64,000 nucleotides of DNA from Streptomyces roseus (lineage in GTDB: Bacteria > Actinomycetota > Actinomycetes > Streptomycetales > Streptomycetaceae), in the NCBI RefSeq assembly GCF_001044425.1, contig NZ_LFML01000159.1, positions 24,503-88,502 on the forward strand, in the 5' to 3' direction. Every line of letters begins with the position of its first letter. Within the stretch, counting starts at the first letter, position 1. The notes beneath the pieces were generated by a model. It worked only from the letters and a program-made list of their open reading frames with translations, searched no databases and was not told the DNA's origin. Shown piece after piece: positions 26,720 to 35,718 of the stretch. The position numbers and the translations under genes are program-made.

Positions 26720-26770
26720 CCGGGCCCGGCCGTTCCTCCTCACTCCCGTGACGAAGAAGGACGCCCGCCC

Positions 26771-28741
26771 ATGGAACCCAGCCGCACCCCCGCTCTGGTC
26801 AGCAGCACGCCCGCTCTGGTCAGCCGCCTGCTCGACGGGGACTGCCCGCCGTTCGCCCTGCTGCGCCGCCGCACCCCCGGTCGCGACCACGACACGGTCG
26901 AGGTGCTGATCGGCCCGGTCCACGAGGCCGGGCGCCTGGCCGAGCTGCCCGTACGATCGCTGCCCACCCTCGCCCTCGTCCCGTTCCGGCAGATCCGCGA
27001 GCGCGGGTTCGACGTGCGCGACGACGGCACGCCGCTGGCCGTGCTGAGCGCCGAGGAGGCGTACGAGATCCCGCTCGCGCAGGCGCTGGCCGCGCTGCCG
27101 GACCACCCGGTGCGGGTCGAGGACGGCGGCTTCGACGTGCCCGACGAGGAGTACGCGGCCACCGTCGAGCGCGTGGTCCGGGACGAGATCGGGCGCGGCG
27201 AGGGGGCGAACTTCGTCATCCGGCGCACGTACCGGGGCCGGATCGAGGGCTTCGGGCGGGCCGACGCGCTCGCGCTGTTCCGGCGGCTGCTGGTGGGCGA
27301 GCGGGGCGCGTACTGGACGTACGTCGTCCACACCGGGGACCGGACGCTGGTGGGGGCCAGTCCGGAAGTACACGTACGGATGTCGGGCGGGAGGGGCGGG
27401 CGCGAAGCGCCCTCCGTCGAGGGTGGTGGCGGGAGACGGGCGGGCGGCACGGTGGTGATGAACCCGATCAGCGGCACGTACCGCTACCCGGCCGGGGGCC
27501 CGACCCCCGAATCCCTCCTGGCCTTCCTCGGCGACCGCAAGGAGACCGAGGAGCTGTCCATGGTCGTGGACGAGGAGCTCAAGATGATGTGCACGGTCGG
27601 CGACAGGGGCGGGGTGGTCGTCGGTCCGCGGCTGAAGGAGATGGCGCACCTCGCGCACACCGAGTACGAGCTGCGCGGCCGCTCCTCCCTCGACGTCCGG
27701 GAGGTGCTGCGCGAGACCATGTTCGCGGCGACGGTGACGGGGTCACCGGTGCAGAACGCCTGCCGGGTCATCGAGCGGTACGAGGCGGGCGGGCGCGGCT
27801 ACTACGCGGGGGCGCTGGCCCTGCTGGGCCTGGACGCCTCGGGGTCCCAGACGCTGGACTCGCCCATCCTGATCCGGACCGCCGACATCGCGGCGGACGG
27901 CGCGCTGCGGGTCCCGGTGGGGGCGACGCTGGTGCGGCACTCGGACCCGGCGGGGGAGGTCGCGGAGACGCACGCGAAGGCGGCCGGGGTGCTGGCGGCG
28001 CTCGGGGTCCGCCCGGCGGCGCCGCGGGCGGCCTTCGAAGGGGCGCGGCTCGGGGAGGACCCCCGGGTGCGGGCGGCCCTGGCGGCGCGGCGGGCGGACC
28101 TGGCGCCGTTCTGGCTGCGGATGCAGGAGCGGCCGGCGGCGCCGGCCGGGCACGCGCTGGTGGTGGACGGGGAGGACACGTTCACGGCGATGCTGGCGCA
28201 CGTGCTGCGGGTGACCGGGCTGGAGGTGACCGTACGCCGCTACGACGATCCCGGGCTGCGGGAGGCGGCGCTGGCGTGGGCCGGTCCGGTCGTCCTGGGC
28301 CCGGGGCCGGGCGATCCGGCGGACGCGGCCGACCCGAAGATGCGGATGCTGCGCGGACTGGCCGCGGAGCTCCTGGCCGGGCACCGCCACGGGCTGCTGG
28401 GCGTCTGCCTGGGCCACGAGCTGCTGGCGGCGGAGCTGGGCCTGCCGCTGGTCCGCAAGGCGGAGCCGGCGCAGGGGGCGCAGACGCGGATCGACTTCTT
28501 CGGGAGCCGGGAGGTGGTGGGCTTCTACAACACGTACACGGCCCACTGCTCCGACGAGGTCGCGGCCCGGCTGGCACGGCGGGCGGTGGAGGTCTCCCGC
28601 GACGCGGTGACGGGGGAGGTCCACGCCCTGCGGTCCCCGGCCTTCGCGGGGGTCCAGTTCCACCCCGAGTCGGTCGTCACCCTGAACGGCCCGTCCCTCG
28701 TGCGCGGGCTCCTGCTCGGCATGACCCCGGCGGCACTCTGA
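26771..28741 (+). CDS. Fused anthranilate synthase (TrpE-TrpG)
   Basis: A 656-residue fusion converting chorismate to anthranilate. The aminase (TrpE) part is about residues 1-430, with MNPISGTYRYPAGGPTP, ELSMVVDEELKMMC, AHTEYELRGRSSLDVREVL and FAATVTGSPVQNACRVIERYE. The glutamine amidotransferase part is about 460-650, with GPGPGDP, the nucleophile in LLGVCLGHELLAAELG, GFYNTYTAHC and FHPESVVT. A leader peptide and attenuator lie immediately upstream. The fused form resembles S. venezuelae TrpEG; a PhzE-like enzyme making aminodeoxyisochorismate is a less likely alternative given the Trp attenuator. Confidence 0.92.
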   Translation: MEPSRTPALVSSTPALVSRLLDGDCPPFALLRRRTPGRDHDTVEVLIGPVHEAGRLAELPVRSLPTLALVPFRQIRERGFDVRDDGTPLAVLSAEEAYEIPLAQALAALPDHPVRVEDGGFDVPDEEYAATVERVVRDEIGRGEGANFVIRRTYRGRIEGFGRADALALFRRLLVGERGAYWTYVVHTGDRTLVGASPEVHVRMSGGRGGREAPSVEGGGGRRAGGTVVMNPISGTYRYPAGGPTPESLLAFLGDRKETEELSMVVDEELKMMCTVGDRGGVVVGPRLKEMAHLAHTEYELRGRSSLDVREVLRETMFAATVTGSPVQNACRVIERYEAGGRGYYAGALALLGLDASGSQTLDSPILIRTADIAADGALRVPVGATLVRHSDPAGEVAETHAKAAGVLAALGVRPAAPRAAFEGARLGEDPRVRAALAARRADLAPFWLRMQERPAAPAGHALVVDGEDTFTAMLAHVLRVTGLEVTVRRYDDPGLREAALAWAGPVVLGPGPGDPADAADPKMRMLRGLAAELLAGHRHGLLGVCLGHELLAAELGLPLVRKAEPAQGAQTRIDFFGSREVVGFYNTYTAHCSDEVAARLARRAVEVSRDAVTGEVHALRSPAFAGVQFHPESVVTLNGPSLVRGLLLGMTPAAL

Positions 28742-28774
28742 CGGGCCCGGACCCGAGCCCGCCGCGCGGGGCCG

Positions 28775-29059
28775 TCAGGCCGGGGTCGGCTTCGTACGGC
28801 GGGCGAGGAAGGAACGGAGCAGCCGGCAGGTCATGAGCGGGCCCAAGGCGGCCAGGCCGGCGAGGAACGCCGGGAGGTTCCCCCAGGCCAGCGCCAGGGT
28901 CACCGGGACGCCGACCGCCGGATCTGCGAAAGCCAGCCAGCCGTCCAGCCGCTTCCCCGGCCGGGAGCGGAGCGCGGGCCGCAGGGCCCGTACGGCGTAC
29001 ACGAACTGAGCGGCGGCTGCGGCCAGCAGGAGCCAGCGGGCCGCGGAAGGTATGTCCAC
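28775..29059 (-). CDS. Small membrane protein
   Basis: A 94-residue protein with hydrophobic segments ARWLLLAAAAAQFVYAVRAL and VGVPVTLALAWGNLPAFLAG plus GLAALGPLMTCRLL, and a basic C-terminus. The GTG at 29059 (VDIPSAARW) is a sensible start; an ATG 16 codons upstream gives an unlikely soluble leader. Conserved hypothetical appearance; no function can be assigned. It converges on the anthranilate synthase gene. Confidence 0.6.
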   Translation of the reverse strand: MDIPSAARWLLLAAAAAQFVYAVRALRPALRSRPGKRLDGWLAFADPAVGVPVTLALAWGNLPAFLAGLAALGPLMTCRLLRSFLARRTKPTPA

Positions 29060-29138
29060 GGGGCTGAATCTAAACCCCTGTGATCCCGGCGGCAGCACCG
29101 CCCGCATGACCGGTGTCCGAACTCGGGGTGAACTCGCG

Positions 29139-30137
29139 TCACGCGGGGGACAGCGTGTTCTGCGAGCTGCGGCCCGCCAGGTAGTCCTGCACGTTGCGGA
29201 CCGTCGCCTCGATGATCTGACCCACCGCGTCGTGCGTGTAGTACGCCTGGTGCGAGGTCACCACGACGTTCGGGAACGTGACCAGCCGTGCCAGGGTGTC
29301 GTCCTCGACGGCCTCCAGGGACTTGTCCAGGAAGAAGAGGCCGGTCTCCGCCTCGTACACGTCCAGGCCCACCCCCTCGAACCGCCCCGCCCGCAACTCG
29401 GTGACCAGTGCCTCCGAGTCGATCAGCCCGCCCCGGCTGGAGTTCACCAGGATCGCGTCGTCCTTCATCGTGCGCAGGGCCGCCGCGTCGACGATGTGGT
29501 GCGTGGACTGCGACAGCGGGAGGTGCAGGCTCACCAGGTCCGCCGAGGTGAACAGCTCCTCCTTGTCGACGTACTTCATGCCCAGCTCCACGCACGCGGG
29601 GTTCTCCGCGACGTCCCAGCCCAGCAGGTTCATGCCGAACCCGTGCGCGATCCGCGTGAACGCCTCGCCGATCCTGCCGGTCCCGAGCACCCCCACCGTA
29701 CGGCCGCGCATGTCGCGGCCCATCAGTCCGGTCAGACGGAAGTCGAAGTCCCGGGTGCGGTTCGAGGCCCGGACGATCCTGCGGTTCACGGCCATCGCCA
29801 GGGTCCACGCGAACTCGGCCACGGAGTAAGGGGAGTAGTACGAGACCCGGCTCACCGTCATCCCGAGCCGCCGGGCGACGTCCAAGTCGATGTTGTTGAA
29901 GCCCGTGGAGCGCTGGGCGATCATCTTCGTCCCGCCCCCGGCCAGGGTCCGCAGCACGCGCCCGCTCAGATCCGCGTTCACGCTCGACGAAACGATCTCG
30001 TAGCCGGCCGCGATGGGGGCGGTGTCCTCGGTGAGGAAGACGTCCAGGCACCGCACCTCGTGCTGTCCGGCGGCCGCGAACGCCTCCTCGATCAGCGGCC
30101 TCTCGTCGCCCTGCACCCCGAATGCCAGGATTTCCAC
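29139..30137 (-). CDS. D-isomer 2-hydroxyacid dehydrogenase (D-lactate dehydrogenase-like)
   Basis: A 332-residue NAD-dependent dehydrogenase of the LdhA/2-hydroxyacid family. Features: IAQRSTGFNNIDLDVARRLG near residue 80, the NAD-binding GVLGTGRIGEAFTRIAHGFG, the substrate Arg region LVNSSRGGLIDSEAL, and the catalytic His in VVTSHQAYYTHDAVGQI, where the proton-donating His pairs with an upstream Glu. It probably interconverts pyruvate and D-lactate or a related 2-keto acid. It lies convergent to nothing and adjacent to pfkA on the same strand with a roughly 100-base gap. Confidence 0.9.
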   Translation of the reverse strand: MEILAFGVQGDERPLIEEAFAAAGQHEVRCLDVFLTEDTAPIAAGYEIVSSSVNADLSGRVLRTLAGGGTKMIAQRSTGFNNIDLDVARRLGMTVSRVSYYSPYSVAEFAWTLAMAVNRRIVRASNRTRDFDFRLTGLMGRDMRGRTVGVLGTGRIGEAFTRIAHGFGMNLLGWDVAENPACVELGMKYVDKEELFTSADLVSLHLPLSQSTHHIVDAAALRTMKDDAILVNSSRGGLIDSEALVTELRAGRFEGVGLDVYEAETGLFFLDKSLEAVEDDTLARLVTFPNVVVTSHQAYYTHDAVGQIIEATVRNVQDYLAGRSSQNTLSPA

Positions 30138-30235
30138 GTTCGCTCCCGTGCTGTGCCGCGCAAAACAAACCGGACCATGGGTCGTTCCGGCACTTTACGT
30201 CCGATACCGCCCATGGCCCGGTCACCCACTCCGGC

Positions 30236-31264
30236 TCAGCCGAAGAAGACCCCGACCTCCCGGTACAGCGCCGGGTCCACCGTCTTCAGCTTCGCCGTCG
30301 CGTCGGCGATCGGCACCCGCACGATGTCCGTGCCCTTCAGGGCGACCATCTTCCCGAAGTCGCCCTCGTGCACGGCGTCGATGGCGTGCAGCCCGAAGCG
30401 CGTCGCCAGCCACCGGTCGAACGCGCTCGGCGTGCCGCCGCGCTGGATGTGCCCGAGCACCGTGGTCCGGGCCTCCTTGCCGGTCCGCGCCTCGATCTCC
30501 TTCGCCAGCCACTCCCCCACGCCCGACAGCCGGACGTGCCCGAACGAGTCGGTGGTGGCGTCCTTCAGCACCATCTCCCCGTCCCTCGGCATCGCGCCCT
30601 CCGCGACCACCACGATCGGCGCGTAGCTCGCCTTGAACCGGGAGGTCACCCAGGCGCACACCTGGTCCAGGTCGAAGCGCTGCTCGGGGATGAGGATGAC
30701 GTTGGCGCCGCCCGCCAGTCCCGAGTGCAGGGCGATCCAGCCGGCGTGCCGGCCCATCACCTCGACGACGAGCACCCGCATGTGCGACTCGGCCGTGGTG
30801 TGCAGCCGGTCGATGGCCTCCGTGGCGATGCCCACCGCCGTGTCGAAGCCGAAGGTGTAGTCCGTGGCCGACAGGTCGTTGTCGATGGTCTTCGGGACGC
30901 CGACGCACGGGATGCCGTACTCCCCGTGCAGCTTGGCGGCGACGCCCAGGGTGTCCTCGCCGCCGATGGCGACGAGGGCCTCGACCTCGTACTTGGCGAG
31001 GTTCTCCTTGATCCGGCGGACCCCGTTCTCCTCCTTGAACGGGTTGGTCCGCGAGGAGCCGAGGATGGTCCCGCCGCGCGGCAGGATGCCGCGGACCGCG
31101 GGGATGCCGAGGGGGACGGTGTCGCCCTCGACCGCGCCGCGCCAGCCGTCCTTGAACCCGACGAACTCGCACCCGTACTCCTGGGTGCCCTTGCGGACGA
31201 CGGCCCGGATGACCGCGTTGAGACCGGGACAGTCGCCGCCGCCCGTCAGCACTCCGACCTTCAT
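30236..31264 (-). CDS. pfkA: 6-phosphofructokinase
   Basis: A 342-residue PfkA of the actinobacterial group. Motifs: MKVGVLTGGGDCPGLNAVIR at the N-terminus, VAIGGEDTLGVAAKLH, the active-site PKTIDNDLSATDYTFGFDTA, VEVMGRHAGWIALHSGLAGG and VLGHIQRGGTPSAFDRWLAT. The nucleotide-binding GGEDT carries Asp where many ATP enzymes have Gly, so the phosphoryl donor (ATP or PPi) cannot be fixed from sequence. The ATG at 31264 has GGGAGA 5 bases upstream; the longer frame is rejected. First step of committed glycolysis. Confidence 0.94.
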   Translation of the reverse strand: MKVGVLTGGGDCPGLNAVIRAVVRKGTQEYGCEFVGFKDGWRGAVEGDTVPLGIPAVRGILPRGGTILGSSRTNPFKEENGVRRIKENLAKYEVEALVAIGGEDTLGVAAKLHGEYGIPCVGVPKTIDNDLSATDYTFGFDTAVGIATEAIDRLHTTAESHMRVLVVEVMGRHAGWIALHSGLAGGANVILIPEQRFDLDQVCAWVTSRFKASYAPIVVVAEGAMPRDGEMVLKDATTDSFGHVRLSGVGEWLAKEIEARTGKEARTTVLGHIQRGGTPSAFDRWLATRFGLHAIDAVHEGDFGKMVALKGTDIVRVPIADATAKLKTVDPALYREVGVFFG

Positions 31265-31451
31265 GTCAATCTCCCTTCGCCACAGGGCCCACTGAGCAGA
31301 CTGAGCCCGCATGGCGGTCACGCTAGTGGTGACTCAGGTCACAGCAAGTGCCTGGGAAGGGTCAATTCCGGTGGATTACAGGGGTGTTGCACGCCACCGT
31401 TCACTCGTACGAGGACATGCGTGCGAGGTGCGAGACGGTGGACGTCCCTCG

Positions 31452-32156
31452 TCACGCGTCGTCGAGGCCGCGCTCTATCGCGTACCGGACGAGCTCCACC
31501 CGGTTGTGCAGCTGGAGCTTGCCCAGGGTGTTCTGCACGTGGTTCTGCACCGTGCGGTGCGAGATGACGAGGCGCTCCGCGATCTGCTTGTACGAGAGCC
31601 CCTTGGCCACCAGCCGCAGCACCTCGGTCTCCCGGTCGGTCAGTTGGGGGGCCTTCGGCTCGTCGGGGGCGGCGGGCGCCGGGTCGGTGGCCAGGCGCCG
31701 GTACTCGCCGAGCACCAGCCCGGCCAGGCCGGGGGTGAAGACCGGGTCGCCGGCCGCGGTGCGGCGGACGGCGTCGATCAGCTCCTGGGCACCCGCGGAC
31801 TTCAGCAGGTAGCCGGTGGCGCCGGACTTCACCGCCTCCAGGACGTCCGCGTGCTCGCCGCTCGCGGACAGGACCAGGACGCGCAGCGCGGGGTTGGCTC
31901 CGACGAGTTCCTTGCAGACCTGCACCCCGGGCATGCCGGGCAGGTTGAGGTCGAGGACCAGGACGTGGGGGGCGGCGGGCACGGCCCGGCGGACGGCCTC
32001 GGGGCCGTCTCCGGCCGTGGCGACCACGTCGAAGCCCGCCGCGGCGAGGTCGCGGGCGACCGCGTCCCGCCACATCGGGTGGTCGTCGACGACCATCACC
32101 TTGATCTCGTGCGGCTGCGGCTGCGTCTGCTGCTGCGGTTCGGCGGTGCGGCTCAC
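31452..32156 (-). CDS. macR: LuxR/NarL-type response regulator, MacR-like
   Basis: A 234-residue response regulator. Receiver domain residues 10-130, with the acidic pocket VMVVDDHPMWRD, the phospho-accepting Asp in LVLDLNLPGMPG and the conserved Lys in GYLLKSAGAQEL. The C-terminal LuxR helix-turn-helix runs from LTDRETEVLRLVAKGLSYKQ through HRTVQNHVQNTLGKL. Its start overlaps the stop of the sensor kinase gene, so the two form a unit. By position next to pfkA and by kinase type it matches MacRS, which controls morphogenesis in Streptomyces. Confidence 0.92.
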   Translation of the reverse strand: MSRTAEPQQQTQPQPHEIKVMVVDDHPMWRDAVARDLAAAGFDVVATAGDGPEAVRRAVPAAPHVLVLDLNLPGMPGVQVCKELVGANPALRVLVLSASGEHADVLEAVKSGATGYLLKSAGAQELIDAVRRTAAGDPVFTPGLAGLVLGEYRRLATDPAPAAPDEPKAPQLTDRETEVLRLVAKGLSYKQIAERLVISHRTVQNHVQNTLGKLQLHNRVELVRYAIERGLDDA

Positions 32157-33373
32157 TGGGTCCTCCCCCTCGGTACTTTCAGTTCCACTTCGGTGCCCTG
32201 TCCGGGGACGGACACCAGCTCGGCGCTGCCGCCGAGGTCCCGCAGCCGGCCGCGGATGGACAGGGCCACGCCCATCCGGCCCTCGCCCTCGGCCTGGTCG
32301 AGGCGGCCGGCCGGGATGCCCGGGCCGTCGTCCCGGACGGTCACGATCACCTCGTCGCCCCAGTCCTCGACCAGGATCCAGGCCCTGGCGCCATCGCCGG
32401 CGTGCTTGCGCACATTGTCGAGTGCCGCTCCGACGGCGGCGGCCAGCTCCTTCGCCGCGGGCGCCGGCAGCGGCACCGGGGTGCCCGGCTCGGCGAAGCT
32501 GACCCGGGACCCGGCGTGCGGGGCCAGCAGGCTCCGCAGGTCCAGCTCGCCCTCGTCGGCGCCGGGATCCTCCACCTCGTACGCGTCCACCAGCGCCCCC
32601 AGTGACTCGTCGCGGGAGATCCGGGAGGTGGGCACCAGCCCGCTGGAGACCAGGGTGCGCAGGGCCACCTCCTGGTCCCCGGCCATACGGCCGAGCTCGG
32701 CGGCCTCTCCGCCCAGCTCGGTCCCGCGCCGCTGGACCATGGCGAGGACCTGGAGGACCCCGTCGTGGATGTCGCGGGCGAGTCGCTCGCGCTCGCGGGT
32801 CGCGGCCTCGATCTCCAGGGCGCGGGCCAAGGTGGCCTCACTGGCCCGGGCGACCTCGACGACGTACCCGATGGCGATGGAGGCGACCCAGACCAGCAGC
32901 ACGTTGTGCAGGGTGTCCCGGGTGGGCTGGCCGCCATGGATGACGATGTTGGCCGCGGCCACGAAGGTCGAGGCGAAACCGGCCCAGCGCCAGCCGCCCT
33001 TGATGGCGAAGGCGAGGACGGAGCCCGCCGTCCAGATGGAGGGGAGGGTGGGGCCGCCCGCGGCGATCCGCGCGTGGGTGTCCGCGACCGGGGTGAGCAG
33101 GATGCCGGCGAGCGCGACGGTGAGGTCGGCGCACAGGAACCGCTTGGTGCAGCTGGCTGCGTTCGCCACCCGGCGGTGGGTGGCCAGGGTCCAGACGGCG
33201 AGTGCGCCGAGGTAGCCGGCCGCGACCCAGGGCCGGTCGAAGTCCCGGTACGCCGAGGCGAACAGCAGGACCGCGTAGACCATGGTGAGCAGCCGGTAGG
33301 CGGTCAGCGCCCGCCACAGCGGCTGCTCGACCGACATGCGCACGACACGCTCGCGTTTCGCCATCTCCCCCAC
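32153..33373 (-). CDS. macS: MacS-type sensor histidine kinase
   Basis: A 406-residue membrane sensor kinase. Five or six N-terminal membrane helices span about residues 20-190. The HisKA_3 phospho-acceptor is in RERLARDIHDGVLQVLAMVQ (about residue 205), and the HATPase domain shows AVGAALDNVRKHAG, VRDDGPGIPAGRLD and GRMGVALSIRGRLRDLGG. It overlaps the response regulator gene by 4 bases. MacS/MacR in S. coelicolor affects aerial growth and antibiotic production; the assignment here rests on family resemblance and on the position beside pfkA. The start may be ATG 33373 or ATG 33361. Confidence 0.9.
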   Translation of the reverse strand: MGEMAKRERVVRMSVEQPLWRALTAYRLLTMVYAVLLFASAYRDFDRPWVAAGYLGALAVWTLATHRRVANAASCTKRFLCADLTVALAGILLTPVADTHARIAAGGPTLPSIWTAGSVLAFAIKGGWRWAGFASTFVAAANIVIHGGQPTRDTLHNVLLVWVASIAIGYVVEVARASEATLARALEIEAATRERERLARDIHDGVLQVLAMVQRRGTELGGEAAELGRMAGDQEVALRTLVSSGLVPTSRISRDESLGALVDAYEVEDPGADEGELDLRSLLAPHAGSRVSFAEPGTPVPLPAPAAKELAAAVGAALDNVRKHAGDGARAWILVEDWGDEVIVTVRDDGPGIPAGRLDQAEGEGRMGVALSIRGRLRDLGGSAELVSVPGQGTEVELKVPRGRTQ

Positions 33374-33403
33374 CCACCCCGTGCGGGCGATGCCGCCCGT
33401 GTG

Positions 33404-34195
33404 CTACTCCGCGGCCTTCCCGGCGCTCATGTCGCTCGGGTCGCCGCTGCTGCCGGCGGTGTTGCCGGCGCTCTTGTCCGCCGCGGCCCGGGCGGCCTTC
33501 TCGGCCTTCTCCGCGTCGGCGATCTGTCGCTTGGCGGCCGTCGCGTAGATGTCGACGTACTCCTGGCCGGACAGCTTCATGATCTCGTACATGACCTCGT
33601 CGGTCACCGAGCGCAGGATGAAGCGGTCTCCGTCCATGCCGTGGTAGCGGCTGAAGTCGAGCGGCTTGCCGATCCGGATGCCGGGGCGCATCAGTTTGGG
33701 GACGACCTTGCCGGGCGGCTGGATCTTCTCCGTGTCGATCATCGCGACGGGGATCACGGGCGCCCCGGTGGCCAGGGCCACGCGGGCCAGCCCGCCGGGC
33801 TTGCCGCGGTAGAGGCGGCCGTCGGGTGAACGGGTCCCCTCGGGGTAGATACCGAACAGCTCCCCGCGCTCGATGACGTCGATGCCGCTCTTGACCGCGG
33901 CCTCGCCCGCACCGCGCGCGCCGGAGCGGTCCACGGGGAGCTGGCCGACGCCCTTGAAGAAGGCGGCCGTCAGCTTGCCCTTGACGCCCGGGGAGGTGAA
34001 GTACTCCGCCTTCGCGATGAAGGTGACCTTCCGGTCCAGCACGGCGGGCAGGAAGAAGGAGTCCGAGAAGGACAGGTGGTTGCTCGCGAGGATCGCCGGC
34101 CCCTCGGCGGGAATGTTCTCGAGGCCCTCCACCCACGGCCTGAAGGCGAGCTTCAGGGACCCCCCGATGGAGAACTTCATTGCGCCGTAGATCAA
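33404..34195 (-). CDS. PlsC-type lysophospholipid acyltransferase
   Basis: A 263-residue 1-acylglycerol-3-phosphate acyltransferase-like protein. The catalytic HX4D motif is NHLSFSD (His40, Asp45) and the glycerophosphate-binding motif is GIYPEGTRSPDGRLY; PVIPVAMIDTEKI follows as in the family. The TTG at 34195 is chosen because AGGAAGG lies eight bases upstream, while the ATG five codons later has no ribosome site. The C-terminus is Lys/Ala-rich and probably unstructured. It probably acylates lysophosphatidic acid or a related lipid at the membrane. Confidence 0.9.
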   Translation of the reverse strand: MIYGAMKFSIGGSLKLAFRPWVEGLENIPAEGPAILASNHLSFSDSFFLPAVLDRKVTFIAKAEYFTSPGVKGKLTAAFFKGVGQLPVDRSGARGAGEAAVKSGIDVIERGELFGIYPEGTRSPDGRLYRGKPGGLARVALATGAPVIPVAMIDTEKIQPPGKVVPKLMRPGIRIGKPLDFSRYHGMDGDRFILRSVTDEVMYEIMKLSGQEYVDIYATAAKRQIADAEKAEKAARAAADKSAGNTAGSSGDPSDMSAGKAAE

Positions 34196-34340
34196 CTGAT
34201 GCGCCTTCCTGTGTCTGTCGAACAGACCTTATCCCGTGGCTCGGGGCGGAGGGGGCGACGACCCTGGTCGGTGTCACCCCCGTCGCGTACGGTGAAGTCA
34301 CACAGCGCTACGCACCCCCCACCCGTCGAAGGAGACCCTG

Positions 34341-35120
34341 GTGCCCGTCCTCCCTGGAGCCGAGCCGTTCCGCCACGAGGGCGGAGAGGTCGGTGTCCTC
34401 CTCTGCCACGGCTTCACCAGTACCGCTCAGTCCATGCGCCCGTGGGCGGAGTACCTGGCCGGGCAGGGTCTGACGGTTTCCGTGCCGCTGCTGCCCGGGC
34501 ACGGGACGCGGTGGCAGGACATGCAGCTCACCGGCTGGCAGGACTGGTACGCCGAGGTGGACCGGGCGCTGCGGGAGCTGCTGGAGCGGTGCGCGAAGGT
34601 GTTCGTCTTCGGCCTGTCGATGGGCGGGGCGCTGACCCTGCGGCTGGCCGCCCGGCACGGGGACGCCGTGGCCGGCATCGTCCTCGTCAACCCGGTCAAC
34701 AAGATCAACGACCCGCTGGCCTTCGCGCTCCCGGTGGCCCAGCACTTCCTGCGCTCCACCCCGGGCATCGCGAGCGACATCGCGAAGCCGGGCGTCGCGG
34801 AGATCGGCTACACCCGGGTCCCGACCCGGGCCGCGGCCTCGCTGAAGCAGTTCCTGAAGCTGCTCGACACCGAGCTGCCGCAGGTCACGCAGCCGGTGCT
34901 GCTGCTGCACAGCCGGCAGGACCACGTCGTGGACCCGGCGGACTCGGCGCGGATCCTCGCGCGGATCTCTTCGACGGACGTCACCGAGACCCTGCTGGAA
35001 CAGAGCTACCACGTCGCGACGTTGGACCATGACGCGGAGCAGATCTTCGCGGACAGTTTTGCGTTCGTCGGGCGGCTCGCGGAGAGCGTCGGCAGGGAGG
35101 GGGCGGCCAGCGGTGGCTGA
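34341..35120 (+). CDS. Alpha/beta hydrolase (carboxylesterase/monoacylglycerol lipase type)
   Basis: A 259-residue alpha/beta hydrolase resembling Est30/monoacylglycerol lipases. The oxyanion motif is LLCHGFTSTAQSM, the nucleophile Ser93 is in FGLSMGGALTLR, the acid is in LLLHSRQDHVVDPAD and the catalytic His in SYHVATLDHDAEQI. It is divergent from the acyltransferase gene, suggesting a lipid-related role, which is inference. Its stop overlaps the GTG of the next gene, so the two are coupled. Confidence 0.9.
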   Translation: MPVLPGAEPFRHEGGEVGVLLCHGFTSTAQSMRPWAEYLAGQGLTVSVPLLPGHGTRWQDMQLTGWQDWYAEVDRALRELLERCAKVFVFGLSMGGALTLRLAARHGDAVAGIVLVNPVNKINDPLAFALPVAQHFLRSTPGIASDIAKPGVAEIGYTRVPTRAAASLKQFLKLLDTELPQVTQPVLLLHSRQDHVVDPADSARILARISSTDVTETLLEQSYHVATLDHDAEQIFADSFAFVGRLAESVGREGAASGG

Positions 35121-35694
35121 GCACGAGGAGTCCCCGGGGGGTGTCCCCCCGCTGGACGAGGAGGCGGCCTGGGCGGCGATCGTCGCCGGGTACGGGCAGG
35201 AGCCGCCGGACCCGCCGGGGGCGAGGCCGTTCCGGCCGATCGAGAACCTGATGCTGCCGGAGGAGGACGTGGAGCCGGAGCCGCCGGCGGCCGCGCCGCC
35301 CGCGCCGGAGCCGCAGGCTCCGGCCGAGCAGGAGCCGCCCAGGGCGCTGGGCAGCTCGGTGGTGTTCGCGCCGGGTGTCGGGGTCGGCGCCGCGGGACCC
35401 GGGAGCGGGCCCCGCGATCACACTCCGGCGGAGCCGGACGAGAAGGACGAGGGCCACTTCGTGCCCCCGGAGCCGGAGCTGCCGCAGGCGGACACGACGG
35501 CGAAGTTCGCGTGGCTGGCGGTGGTGGGCGGGCCGGTGCTGCTGCTGGTGGCGGTGCTGTTGCAGTGGGAGATGACCTGGTGGCTCACGGCGCTGGGGAT
35601 CGGCGGTTTCCTGGGCGGCTTCGCGACGCTCGTCGCGCGGATGTCGCAGGGTGACGACGAGGACGACGACCCGGGCCGCGGCGCCGTCGTCTGA
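35113..35694 (+). CDS. Membrane protein with acidic Pro-rich N-terminus
   Basis: A 193-residue protein. The first 130 residues are acidic and Pro/Glu-rich; two membrane helices follow (WLAVVGGPVLLLVAVLLQW and WWLTALGIGGFLGGFATLVA) and the end is very acidic (QGDDEDDDPGRG). The GTG at 35113 overlaps the esterase stop. No enzymatic motif is visible. It is the last recognisable core gene before the accessory island, which begins within about 25 bases of its stop. Confidence 0.75.
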   Translation: MAEHEESPGGVPPLDEEAAWAAIVAGYGQEPPDPPGARPFRPIENLMLPEEDVEPEPPAAAPPAPEPQAPAEQEPPRALGSSVVFAPGVGVGAAGPGSGPRDHTPAEPDEKDEGHFVPPEPELPQADTTAKFAWLAVVGGPVLLLVAVLLQWEMTWWLTALGIGGFLGGFATLVARMSQGDDEDDDPGRGAVV

Positions 35695-35718
35695 CCTCCG
35701 CGGCGCCCCCCCCACGGC